Part shown: positions 27,583 through 39,177 of the stretch, piece by piece
Layout: every line of letters begins with the position of its first letter
How positions within the stretch are numbered: the first letter of the stretch is position 1
Source of the DNA: Polaromonas sp.
GTDB lineage: Bacteria > Pseudomonadota > Gammaproteobacteria > Burkholderiales > Burkholderiaceae_C
Length of the DNA stretch: 64,000 bases
Reading direction: 5' to 3'
Assembly (NCBI RefSeq): GCF_029945925.1
Contig: NZ_JAQSDN010000009.1
Span: forward strand, 1-64,000
Program-made: the position numbers and the translations under genes
Notes under the pieces: model-generated
The model's input: the letters and a program-made list of their open reading frames with translations, nothing else
Database searches by the model: none
Told to the model about the DNA's origin: nothing

Positions 27583-28623
27583 TCACGGTCTCACGCTGAC
27601 GCCGTTGGGCCCTTTGCCAACGGGTACGGTTGCCGCCACACTGCGCTTCCTGATATCGAGCACCGACAGCGTGCCGGCGTAGGTGTTCGTGATGTAGGCG
27701 TATCGTCCGTCCCGGTCAATGGCCACGCCGTGAGCGCCGGCGCCGGTTTCAACGGTCTTGATTACCTTGAAAGTACCGAGATCGATCATGCTGACGGTCT
27801 TGCCTGGTTTTTTTCGCGTGCCCTGGTTGGCAACAAGCAAGGTGGTGGAATCCGGCGTCGCGAACAACTGAATGGGAACCGTTCCGACAGCAATCCTGTG
27901 CAAGATCTTGCGGGTCGCAGGATCGATCACCGCAACAGCGTTTTCTCCGGACAGTGAAACGAACGCCAGACGCCCGTCGGGCGTAAAGCCAACCTGGGCT
28001 GGCCCTTTGCCCACCGGTATTTGCGCCACTTCCTTTTGACTGGCTGTATCCACCACGGATACCGTGCCCCCCTTGAGGTTGGCAACATAGGCCTGCGTGC
28101 CGCCCGGGCTGAATCGAATGCCGTGGGGAAATTTTCCAACCGCTATCGTTGACACCCGGCGTTGCGTCGAGGCATTTATCACGCTCAATGTGTTGTCGCC
28201 GCCGTTGGTGACGTAGGCAAAGCGACCATCCGGAGTCAGCACAACATGCGCTGGATGCAAACCTACCCCTACTTTCGCAACCACCGCATGGGTCGTGGTG
28301 TCAATCACCCAGACGGCACCAGCATCGCCCATGGCCTGATGCTCGTCCTTGCCCATGCCTTGATGAGCAGAAGCATCTGCGGTAGCCGGCTCTCCATTGT
28401 TGGTCACCCACACCCGCGTGCCATCCGGTGAGACTTGCACGTTGTGCGGCTTTGCGCCTACACGCACGTTGGCAAGCGTCTTGAACGACTCAGCATCCAG
28501 CACGCTGACCGTGTCGGCCTCCTCGTTCGCTACATACACCTTGTCTGCCGCCAGGCCGACACCCGCGACACCCCATCCTGACAGCATTGCCACCATCACC
28601 AGCCAGTTCCTGATTCCAGACAT
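27583..28623 (-). CDS. YVTN/YncE-family beta-propeller protein
   Basis: Repeats VYVANEEADTVSVLDAES, AYVTNGGDNTLSVINAST, AYVANLKGGTVSVVDTAS; strong RBS aaggagtaatcATG. Confidence 0.92.
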   Translation of the reverse strand: MSGIRNWLVMVAMLSGWGVAGVGLAADKVYVANEEADTVSVLDAESFKTLANVRVGAKPHNVQVSPDGTRVWVTNNGEPATADASAHQGMGKDEHQAMGDAGAVWVIDTTTHAVVAKVGVGLHPAHVVLTPDGRFAYVTNGGDNTLSVINASTQRRVSTIAVGKFPHGIRFSPGGTQAYVANLKGGTVSVVDTASQKEVAQIPVGKGPAQVGFTPDGRLAFVSLSGENAVAVIDPATRKILHRIAVGTVPIQLFATPDSTTLLVANQGTRKKPGKTVSMIDLGTFKVIKTVETGAGAHGVAIDRDGRYAYITNTYAGTLSVLDIRKRSVAATVPVGKGPNGVSVRP

Positions 28624-29122
28624 GATTACTCCTTGTTAAAAAATTCATTGCATCCCGGGCCATGCGTGTCACGCACCACTCTGCGTAAGCCTGGCCCAGG
28701 AGTTTTCCCAGCCAGCGCCCGGCCAGGCCGGTTGGAGAGCTGTAGTCAATCCAGACACGCAAGCGGGTACCGGTGGCTGCCGGGGAAAGTTCGAATCCCA
28801 TGCGGTACCGGCCGATCACCAGCAAGCGCGGCTGACCGCGCGTTTCCCAGGTTTTCCGGACAGGAGGCTCATAGCGGGTAACAACTTCCTCCACATGCAA
28901 AGACACACCGAGAACTCGGCCTTTCATGCGTATCACTGATCCGACCGCCTGACCCCGCTGGCTGTCGAGCTCTGTTTTCATCGTTGCGCCCGCCATCATG
29001 AGAGACCGCTTCTCCATGTGCGCGGACAGCCGTCTGTGATCGTCCAGCCATGCGAAGATGGCTGTGGAATCTGCGGCAATCCCGACCAGCGCTTCCCGAT
29101 GAAGCTGGAACGGCGCATTCAT
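28490..29122 (-). CDS. SRPBCC family (START-like) protein
   Basis: MNAPFQLHREALVGIAADSTAIFAWLDDHRRLSAHMEK...GRYRMGFELSPAATGTRLRVWIDYSSP; 3' end overlaps next CDS by 134 nt. Confidence 0.75.
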   Translation of the reverse strand: MNAPFQLHREALVGIAADSTAIFAWLDDHRRLSAHMEKRSLMMAGATMKTELDSQRGQAVGSVIRMKGRVLGVSLHVEEVVTRYEPPVRKTWETRGQPRLLVIGRYRMGFELSPAATGTRLRVWIDYSSPTGLAGRWLGKLLGQAYAEWCVTRMARDAMNFLTRSNHVWNQELAGDGGNAVRMGCRGCRPGGRQGVCSERGGRHGQRAGC

Positions 29123-29167
29123 GCACGGTTCCGCCGCGGGCCGTGGTGAAGGGTTTTCAGTTCCATC

Positions 29168-29419
29168 TCATGACCCCTTCCCGTGGCTCGTGTGCTCCGG
29201 CTCCTGTCGCCGATGCCCATGGCCGCCATGGCCGTGCCCATGCATCAGGTGCATCAACGGACAGGCCAGCAAAAGCAGGTACGGCCAGTAGCCCAGAACA
29301 TGGCCCCAGTGCTCACGCAGAAGGTAGAAGCCGGCGATCAGGGCGGCCGTTGCGACCGCCATGCCGGCAGGCCGGCGCCAGAACGATGGCACCTGTCGAT
29401 CATTGTCAAACGGGTCCAT
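29168..29419 (-). CDS. DUF2933-like small membrane protein, His-rich C-terminus
   Basis: GFYLLREHWGHVLGYWPYLLLLACPLMHLMHGHGHGGHGH. Confidence 0.88.
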   Translation of the reverse strand: MDPFDNDRQVPSFWRRPAGMAVATAALIAGFYLLREHWGHVLGYWPYLLLLACPLMHLMHGHGHGGHGHRRQEPEHTSHGKGS

Positions 29420-29431
29420 GATGACTCTCCT

Positions 29432-29881
29432 TCAAAGCTGCCAGCGAAAAATCCGGGGGGCGGATTCACCCGGTCGCGCAATCCTGAGTTCAATCACGCC
29501 CGGTCGTGGCGCCGGAACATCGAAGGCCAACACCCCTTCCCGGTGATGGCCGCCGGGTGGCGCGCCCTGCCAGCTCACAGGCCTGAATGTGCGCCCCTCG
29601 TCGGTCACCAGGGTGGCGCTCCGGGTCAGGTCATCGCTCAGGTCCGCACTGTGTGTGTCCAGCACGACCATGAACTCCCACCGGCTGTCCGGGTTTCCGA
29701 TCGACTTCGGTGTCACCCTGACCGTTACCCCTTGATCGCTCGTCGACTGCGTGGCGATCGCATCAGGACTTGCCTGAGCCATCACACCCCAGGGCACTGT
29801 CGCCAGCACAAGGCCGGCGCAGGCCACCCCGCCAGCGAACAAGCAGCGCCGACTCAATTTGTAGCCTCTTGTGTCAAGCAT
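29432..29881 (-). CDS. Secreted protein of unknown function
   Basis: MLDTRGYKLSRRCLFAGGVACAGLVLATVPWGVMAQA signal; RBS gaggaga; beta-rich C-terminus. Confidence 0.75.
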   Translation of the reverse strand: MLDTRGYKLSRRCLFAGGVACAGLVLATVPWGVMAQASPDAIATQSTSDQGVTVRVTPKSIGNPDSRWEFMVVLDTHSADLSDDLTRSATLVTDEGRTFRPVSWQGAPPGGHHREGVLAFDVPAPRPGVIELRIARPGESAPRIFRWQL

Positions 29882-30027
29882 GCCGATCTCCTCGAAAAAC
29901 AATCTGTACTGAAATCCAGCCTGCGGCCAGCGTCCCGAGGCACGACGACATCGCACGGCAACGGCAGGCCGATGCCAGGTTCAGCCGCCAGCGCGTGGTC
30001 CATCTCGGCGCCAAGGCTGGCAACTCC

Positions 30028-30450
30028 TCACCTGGCGGGCGCAGGCGGCATGCGGTCCATCATCATTTTCATCATGGTCTGCATCATCTCCATGCGTTTT
30101 TCCATCATCTGCTGGCGCGCGTCCAGGTCGCCGGCCATACCCGGCATGCCTTTCATGCCGCCCATGCCAGCGCCGGACATACGGTCCATCATGGCCATGC
30201 CGTCCTGCATCGTTTTCATGTGTTCGGCCATCAGTTTGTTGCGCTCTTCTGCGGTCTTGGCGTTCATCATTTTTTCGTGCAAGCCCTGCATGGTCTTCAT
30301 CTGCGCATCCATCCTGGTCATCTGGTCAGATGCAGCCATGCTGGGGGTGCTTGTGCTGCCCATGCGCATGGCAGGGGCTGTATTGCAGGCAGTCAATGCG
30401 CCGACAGCGGTGAGCGCTACGGCAAGGGGAATAAATCGGAATTGGGTCAT
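30028..30450 (-). CDS. Met-rich putative lipoprotein (paralogue of 57141-57605)
   Basis: LTAVGALTACNTAPAMRMG lipobox; KTAEERNKLMAEHMKTMQDGMAMM...[29 protein letters not shown]. Confidence 0.85.
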   Translation of the reverse strand: MTQFRFIPLAVALTAVGALTACNTAPAMRMGSTSTPSMAASDQMTRMDAQMKTMQGLHEKMMNAKTAEERNKLMAEHMKTMQDGMAMMDRMSGAGMGGMKGMPGMAGDLDARQQMMEKRMEMMQTMMKMMMDRMPPAPAR

Positions 30451-30625
30451 GACAGACTCCTGGTGGGTTGAAGAAAGAACGGGGAATGCATCGTATGTGG
30501 GTAAACACAGGCGCTGGCGCGATGCCTGACGCCCCCCTCTTTCACCTGGGCACAACGCCCTTTGGACCGGGAAATGGACGCAGGTCTGCGGAACGCGAGG
30601 TTCCGGGCCAGCCGTCAGAAGGCGG

Positions 30626-31069
30626 CTAAAGTGCCAGCCGCGAGTAGCGAACCCGAATGGGCCGCTCAGGTAAGGTGGGCTGGACGTCGTCCATCCGCCG
30701 AGACGTCGGAGCAGCAGGCGTCACCGCTGTCCAGAGAATTGACATGAGAGGCGCCGGACCAGGATCGGCCTGGGTCGCCTTCAAGTCTTGTTTGGGTAGA
30801 GAGTGCGCGCCATCGTCGCAGACCTTCAGGCACGGCGCCTTGGAGGGATGCGAGTCACCATCGTGACCAGCAACAACTCCCGCATGACCCGGGGAGACAA
30901 GGGGCGTCTGCGCTGTTTCGGACGATTCGACGGGTGCTGCGTGGGCGTGCGTGATGCGCGCTTCCAGCAAGCAGGCATTGGCGACCCCTGAAGCCAGCGC
31001 AAACAGCCACCCCAGCAACACCAGAAATGCGGTGTGGCGTTTGCTACGGGTGCTGAAAGAAAGCTTCAT
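30626..31069 (-). CDS. Small His/Cys-containing membrane/secreted protein
   Basis: MKLSFSTRSKRHTAFLVLLGWLFALASGVANACLLEARITHAHAAP...GDSHPSKAPCLKVCDDGAHSLPK. Confidence 0.7.
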   Translation of the reverse strand: MKLSFSTRSKRHTAFLVLLGWLFALASGVANACLLEARITHAHAAPVESSETAQTPLVSPGHAGVVAGHDGDSHPSKAPCLKVCDDGAHSLPKQDLKATQADPGPAPLMSILWTAVTPAAPTSRRMDDVQPTLPERPIRVRYSRLAL

Positions 31070-31118
31070 GGAAGTACAGGTTCTGAGGTCGATGCTAACG
31101 GGGCTCCGCAACGGCTAA

Positions 31119-31132
31119 TTGATATGTATCAA
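31119..31132. promoter_or_regulatory. FNR/ANR-type binding site (perfect palindrome)
   Basis: TTGAT-ATGT-ATCAA, exact match to the FNR/ANR consensus TTGATNNNNATCAA, in the divergent intergenic region. Confidence 0.8.
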
Positions 31133-31352
31133 AGGGAGTGGTGCCTGTGGGTACCTTATGCAGGTGGCACCTTACCAACGGTCACGAACTCCTTGTGCGC
31201 AGCCTCGGCCCCTGAAGAGCGGCGTGATCGCCGCGATGGCAACGGGCTTGATGTAACGCAAGCGGCAGGGCATCCCGTTCGCTGAGGCTGCGGCATGCGG
31301 ACCGGGGTGGCCGATTTTTGCGCTACCCTGACGGCAACAACCTGCCCTGCCC

Positions 31353-34048
<2,696 letters not shown>

Positions 34049-34052
<4 letters not shown>

Positions 34053-35056
34053 GCCTGATCGTACTCGTCCCGCAGTTCCTGCTGTGCGCGGTGTTGATCG
34101 CCGGCGCGGGGTATGTGTTGTGCCAGAGTGCCGACCAGATCGCCAAAGCAACCGGACTCACGGGCGGCTGGATGGGCCTGGCGCTGCTGGCCACGGTGAC
34201 CTCGCTGCCCGAGCTGGCCTCGGGCATCAGCGCCGTCACCCTCATCAATGCGCCCAATCTGGCCGTGGGCAACGCGCTCGGCGCCTGCGTGTTCAACCTC
34301 GTGTTCCTGGTGGTGATCGACGCGTTGCAGCCACACCAGCCGATCTACCGCCGTGCCAGCGCGGCGCACCTGCTGTCCGCCGCCTTCGGCGTGGTGATGC
34401 TGGGCTTTGTCGCCATGAGCCTGCTGCTGCCCGCGGCCACACCGGCCATGCTGCATCTGGGGCTGTACAGCCCGGTACTGCTGGTGCTTTACCTGCTGGC
34501 GCTACGCAGCGTCTTCGCACACGAGCAGTCGCTGCGTACCCCTCCTGAACCCGATTCCGCCGCCGCGCCGCCGCAGCAGCTGAGGCGGCAGTGGCGCCGC
34601 TTCGGGCTTGCAGCGCTGGTGGTGCTGGCGGCCGGCAGCTGGCTGCCCGCCATTGCCGACCAGCTGGCCCAGGCCATGGGCTGGAGCCGCAGCTTTGTCG
34701 GCACGCTGTTCATGGCGCTGGTGACCACGTTGCCCGAAATCGCGGTCACGCTGTCGGCCCTGCGCCTGCGCGCGCTCGACATGGCCATCGGCAACCTGCT
34801 CGGCAGCAACCTGTTCAACGTGACCATTCTGGCAATCGACGACCTCTTTTACACCCGCGGGCCGCTGCTCGCCGACGCCGCGCCCGTGCATGCGGGCACG
34901 GCAATCGCCGCCGTGGTCATGAGCGGGCTGGTGATGATCGGGCTGGTGATGCGGCCCCAGGGTCGCGTGTTGCGTTTTGTCAGCTGGGTCAGCGTGGGCC
35001 TGCTGGCCACCTACCTGCTCAATGCGGTGCTGGTGTTCCTGCACGGTGGTGCTTGA
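34049..35056 (+). CDS. Sodium/calcium exchanger family (CaCA) antiporter
   Basis: GLALLATVTSLPELASGISAV and GTLFMALVTTLPEIAVTLSAL repeated alpha motifs; ATGA overlap with upstream CDS. Confidence 0.92.
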
Positions 35057-35086
35057 GAATAAACTGCTGAACAGGCAGCTGACATC

Positions 35087-36754
35087 ATGGACTTTCTGCA
35101 AAATCCTTTCTCCGAGCTTGCACTGCTGCTGCTGGTCTGCGCCTTTGTCGGCGCGCTGTTTGTGCGGCTGCGCCAGCCGGTGCTGATCGCCTACATCGTG
35201 GTTGGCATCGCCGTGGGCCCGGCGGGTTTCGGATTCGTGGCCGCACACGACCAGATCGACCTGCTGGCGCAGATTGGCGTCACGGTCCTGCTGTTTGTGG
35301 TCGGGCTCAAGCTTGACCTGAAGCACATACGCCACATTGGCGCGGTGGCGCTAGCCACCGGTCTGGGGCAACTGGCATTCACGATCGTGTTTGGCTTTGC
35401 CCTGATCCTGCTGCTGGGCAGGGCTCCCATGGAGGCGCTGTACGTGGCCGTGGCGCTGACGTTTTCCAGCACCATCATCATCGTCAAGCTGCTGAGCGAC
35501 AAGCGCGAGCTCGACAGCCTGCACGGCCGCATCGCGGTCGGTTTCCTGATCGTTCAGGACGTGGCGGTCGTCATCGCGATGATGGCCATGAGCGCGCTCG
35601 GCGGACCCGATGGCACGGCCACCTGGGTGGAGGTCCTGTTTTCGCTCGCCTGGCGCCTGGGCGCCGTCACCGCGGTGATGTATGTGCTGATGCGCTGGCC
35701 GCTGCCGAAACTGGTGGCCGCGATGGCGCGCTCACAGGAGCTGCTGCTGGTGTTCGCGGTCGCCTGGGGGGTGGCGTTTGCAGCGCTGGGCGAATGGGCT
35801 GGTTTCAGCAAGGAGGCCGGGGCCTTTCTGGCGGGCTTCTCGCTGGCCTCGACGCCCTACCGCGAGGCCGTGAACGCACGGCTGACCGGCCTGCGCGATT
35901 TCCTGCTGCTGTTTTTCTTCATCGACCTGGGCGCCAAGCTGGACTTCTCGACGCTGGGTGCGGAACTCGCACCTGCCGTCGTGCTGTCGCTCTTTGTGCT
36001 GATTGGCAACCCGCTGATCGTGATGGCTATCATGGGCTACATGGGTTATCGCAAGCGAACCGGCTTCATGGCGGGGCTGACGGTGGCCCAGATCAGCGAG
36101 TTCTCCATCGTGTTTGTAGCCATGGGCATCTCGCTCGGGCACGTGGGTGTGCAGGCGCTGGGCCTGACCACGCTGGTGGGACTGGTGACCATCACCGTAT
36201 CGACCTACATGATTCTTTACTCACAGCCGCTGTACACACGCCTTGCGCCATGGCTGACGGTGTTTGAACGCAAGCACCCGTTTCGCGAGCTGGCGGTCGA
36301 GCGCCAGCCCGGCGGCAACGAACAGGCCGAGGCCATCGTTTTCGGCCTGGGCCGCTACGGCAGCCGCTTGCTGGCGCAGCTGCGCGCGGCCGGTGTGGAG
36401 GCCATTGGCGTGGACTTTGATCCCGAGGCGGTGCGCACCCTGCGCCGCCAGCGGCTGCCCGTTCGCTTCGGCGACGGCGAGGACCCCGACTTCGTCGAAA
36501 CGTTGCCCCTGGCGCAGGTGCACTGGGTGATCACGACCTTTCCGCAGTGGGAGTCCAACCGGGCCCTGCTGCACGCGCTCCACACCGCGAAATTCAGGGG
36601 CACCATCGTCGGTGCGGTGCGCGACGCGGCGCACGGACGTGCCCTGAAGACCGCAGGTGCCGACTACATATTGAACCCCTTCGACGATGCCGCCGACCAT
36701 GCAGCGCAATACCTGGCCACCCACATCCACGCCCCCAAGGAGGACCTGTCATGA
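35087..36754 (+). CDS. Kef-type cation:proton antiporter with Rossmann RCK domain
   Basis: Na/H exchanger TM domain plus EAIVFGLGRYGSRLLAQLRAAGVEAIGVDFDPEAVRTLRRQRLPVRFGDGEDPDFVETLPL. Confidence 0.94.
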   Translation: MDFLQNPFSELALLLLVCAFVGALFVRLRQPVLIAYIVVGIAVGPAGFGFVAAHDQIDLLAQIGVTVLLFVVGLKLDLKHIRHIGAVALATGLGQLAFTIVFGFALILLLGRAPMEALYVAVALTFSSTIIIVKLLSDKRELDSLHGRIAVGFLIVQDVAVVIAMMAMSALGGPDGTATWVEVLFSLAWRLGAVTAVMYVLMRWPLPKLVAAMARSQELLLVFAVAWGVAFAALGEWAGFSKEAGAFLAGFSLASTPYREAVNARLTGLRDFLLLFFFIDLGAKLDFSTLGAELAPAVVLSLFVLIGNPLIVMAIMGYMGYRKRTGFMAGLTVAQISEFSIVFVAMGISLGHVGVQALGLTTLVGLVTITVSTYMILYSQPLYTRLAPWLTVFERKHPFRELAVERQPGGNEQAEAIVFGLGRYGSRLLAQLRAAGVEAIGVDFDPEAVRTLRRQRLPVRFGDGEDPDFVETLPLAQVHWVITTFPQWESNRALLHALHTAKFRGTIVGAVRDAAHGRALKTAGADYILNPFDDAADHAAQYLATHIHAPKEDLS

Positions 36755-37644
36755 ACCCGATGAATTCCATACTGGCAGCTACCGATTTCTCGGCACCGGC
36801 GCGTCACGCCGCTGACCGCGCGGCACGCCTGGCCCACGAAACCGGCGCGCAGCTCACCCTGATGCATACGGTTTCCGGCCGCGCGCTGGACGAACTGCGG
36901 CAGTGGCTGGGTGCCGGCCATGCCGCAGAAGCACAATTGCTCGAAGATGCGGAACAACAGTTGCGCAAGCTGGCCGAGGAGCTTGCCAGCACCCGGCGCG
37001 TGAAAACGCAGACACACCTGGCCACCGGCCCCGTGGTGACCGAGATCGAGCGCGAGGCCGATGCCGTGCAGGCCTCTCTGGTGGTGCTCGGTGCCCGGGG
37101 CGCGGGCTTTCTACGCCGGCTGGTGCTGGGCAGCACATCGGAGCGGCTGCTCAAACACACCCACCGGCCCGTGCTGGTCGTCAAACAAACACCGCACGAG
37201 CCTTATCGCCGCGTGCTGGTGGCGCTGGACTTCTCGCCCTGGTCGGTGCACGCGATTGCACTGGCCCGCCGCGTGGCGCCGAATGCCCGGCTGGTGCTGC
37301 TTCACGCCTTCGAGGTGCCGTTTGAAGGCAAGCTGCGCGTCGCCGGGGTGGACACCGCCACGATAGAACATTACCGCCGGCAGGCCGGCGCACTCGCCAC
37401 ACAGCAGTTGCACCATATCGCCCAGCAGGCCGGCCTGGCGCCGAGTCACTGGGACGCCCGCGTGATCGAAGGCGATCCGTGGCAGCGCATCGTCGAGCAG
37501 GAACAGGAGTGCGACTGCGACCTCGTGGTGCTGGGCAAACATGGCCGCTCCGCCGCCGAGGAGCTGTTTCTCGGCAGCGTGACCCGCTCGGTGCTGACCG
37601 AGGGAAGCGGCGACGTGCTGGTGTCCATGGCCGGCGCTGCCTGA
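36751..37644 (+). CDS. Tandem-domain universal stress protein
   Basis: ILAATDFSAPARHAADRAARL...VLGARGAGFLRRLVLGSTSERLL and VLVALDFSPWSVHAIALARR...VLGKHGRSAAEELFLGSVTRSVL; ATGA overlap. Confidence 0.93.
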   Translation: MNPMNSILAATDFSAPARHAADRAARLAHETGAQLTLMHTVSGRALDELRQWLGAGHAAEAQLLEDAEQQLRKLAEELASTRRVKTQTHLATGPVVTEIEREADAVQASLVVLGARGAGFLRRLVLGSTSERLLKHTHRPVLVVKQTPHEPYRRVLVALDFSPWSVHAIALARRVAPNARLVLLHAFEVPFEGKLRVAGVDTATIEHYRRQAGALATQQLHHIAQQAGLAPSHWDARVIEGDPWQRIVEQEQECDCDLVVLGKHGRSAAEELFLGSVTRSVLTEGSGDVLVSMAGAA

Positions 37645-37686
37645 CGCGAGGCCTTCTCCGCCTGCACTTCTGGAAGAAGCCGCTTT

Positions 37687-37747
37687 TTGCTATGATATTC
37701 ATAGCTGCTGGCGCACGTCAATCAGGGGCTTGAGGCCGTTTTTATCA
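37687..37747 (+). repeat. Dispersed ~57-bp repeat, copy E
   Basis: tttgctatgatattcatagctgctggcgcacgtcaatcaggggcttgaggccgttttta. Confidence 0.8.
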
Positions 37748-37800
37748 ATAATCCAGCGTCGTACGCCCGGCCGATTCATGCCGCATGTTAAGGTGCCGGC

Positions 37801-39177
37801 ATGCCCAAAACCATACGCTACACACTGCTGTCGCTGCGCGATCTGGCCGTCTCCGCCGGCCCCTTTGTGGTGCTGGCCGCCACGCTGCTGGTGCTGGCCT
37901 ACTGGTGGCTGGACCCCAACCCGCCCAAACGCGTCACGCTGGCCACCGGTCCCGCACAAAGTGCGTACGAGGAATTCGGCAAGCGTTACGCGCGCATCCT
38001 GGCCAAGGACGGCATCGCCGTTGAACTGCTGCCCTCCGAAGGCTCGGCAGCCAACCTGCAGCTGCTGCGCGAAGGCAAGGCCGATCTCGGTTTTGTGCAG
38101 GGCGGCACCAGCGCCACCGATGTGGACACCGACGAGGAACTCGAATCGCTGGGCAGCCTGTTTCTGGAGCCGGTGTGGCTGTTCTATCGCGAAGAGGCCG
38201 CACGGAAAGTCGCGGCGGCAACCTCCGGCAACAGCAGCCAGGGCGCGGACGCCGGCGCGGTGCTGGCCTCGCTGACGCAATTGCAGGGCCTGCGCGTCAA
38301 CGTCGGCACGCCCGGCAGCGGTGTGCCCAACCTGATGAACAAGCTGCTGGAGAGCAACCGCATCGAGCCCGGCGCACTGAAGATTTCCCAGCTCGAACAG
38401 ACCCCCGCCACCGTCGCCTTCCTGCAAGGTGAGCTGGACGCGATCGTGTTTGCTTCGGCGCCCGAGTCGCTGATGGTGCAGATGCTGCTGCAGACCCCGG
38501 GCATCAAGCTGATGGACTTTGCCCAGAGCGAAGCCTACTCCCGGCGCTTCGCCTTCCTGAGCCCGGCCGTGCTGCCGCGCGGGGTGGTGGATCTGGCCGG
38601 CAACATTCCGCCGCAGGACGTGCGCCTGGTCGCGCCCACCACCACCTTGCTCACGCGCACCAGCACCCATCCGGCGCTGCTGCAGCTGTTTGCGCTGGCC
38701 GGCAATGAGATCCACGGCAGCGCCGGCTGGTTCAAGCACGCCCGCGAATACCCCAATGTCAAGAACAACGAACGGCCAGTGGCCAAGGAAGCCGAGCGCA
38801 GCATCCAGGCCGGCGCGCCGCTGCTGCAGCGCTACCTGCCGTTCTGGGTGGCCAACCTGGTCGAGCGCATGTGGCTGGTGATGGGCATCATCATTGCGGT
38901 ACTGCTGCCGCTGTCACGCATCGTGCCGCCGCTTTACGAGTTCCGCGTGCGCTCACGCATCTTCCGCTGGTACGGACAACTCAGGGACATCGAAAACCGC
39001 ATTGACGGCGTTGACGAAGCCGGCGCCCTCCACGAGGAGCTCAACAGCCTGGAGCACCGCGCCGAGAAAATCAGCGTGCCCCTGTCCTATACCGACGAAC
39101 TCTATGCGCTGCGCGCCAACATCCAGCTGGTGCGCAAGAAGCTGCTTCGGCGCCAGACACCTCAGAAAGAACCGTAA
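37801..39177 (+). CDS. TAXI-family TRAP solute-binding protein, membrane anchored
   Basis: VTLATGPAQSAYEEFGKRYARILAKDGIAVELLPSEGSAANLQLLREGKADLGFVQGGTS; TM segments at N- and near C-terminus. Confidence 0.9.
   Translation: MPKTIRYTLLSLRDLAVSAGPFVVLAATLLVLAYWWLDPNPPKRVTLATGPAQSAYEEFGKRYARILAKDGIAVELLPSEGSAANLQLLREGKADLGFVQGGTSATDVDTDEELESLGSLFLEPVWLFYREEAARKVAAATSGNSSQGADAGAVLASLTQLQGLRVNVGTPGSGVPNLMNKLLESNRIEPGALKISQLEQTPATVAFLQGELDAIVFASAPESLMVQMLLQTPGIKLMDFAQSEAYSRRFAFLSPAVLPRGVVDLAGNIPPQDVRLVAPTTTLLTRTSTHPALLQLFALAGNEIHGSAGWFKHAREYPNVKNNERPVAKEAERSIQAGAPLLQRYLPFWVANLVERMWLVMGIIIAVLLPLSRIVPPLYEFRVRSRIFRWYGQLRDIENRIDGVDEAGALHEELNSLEHRAEKISVPLSYTDELYALRANIQLVRKKLLRRQTPQKEP

Noticed and set aside
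36755-36800. Possible extra copy of the ~57-bp repeat at the start of the tandem Usp gene (cagctaccgatttc)
   Set aside because: Only the cagcta core is shared; no match to the distal aagggctRgaggcc block.
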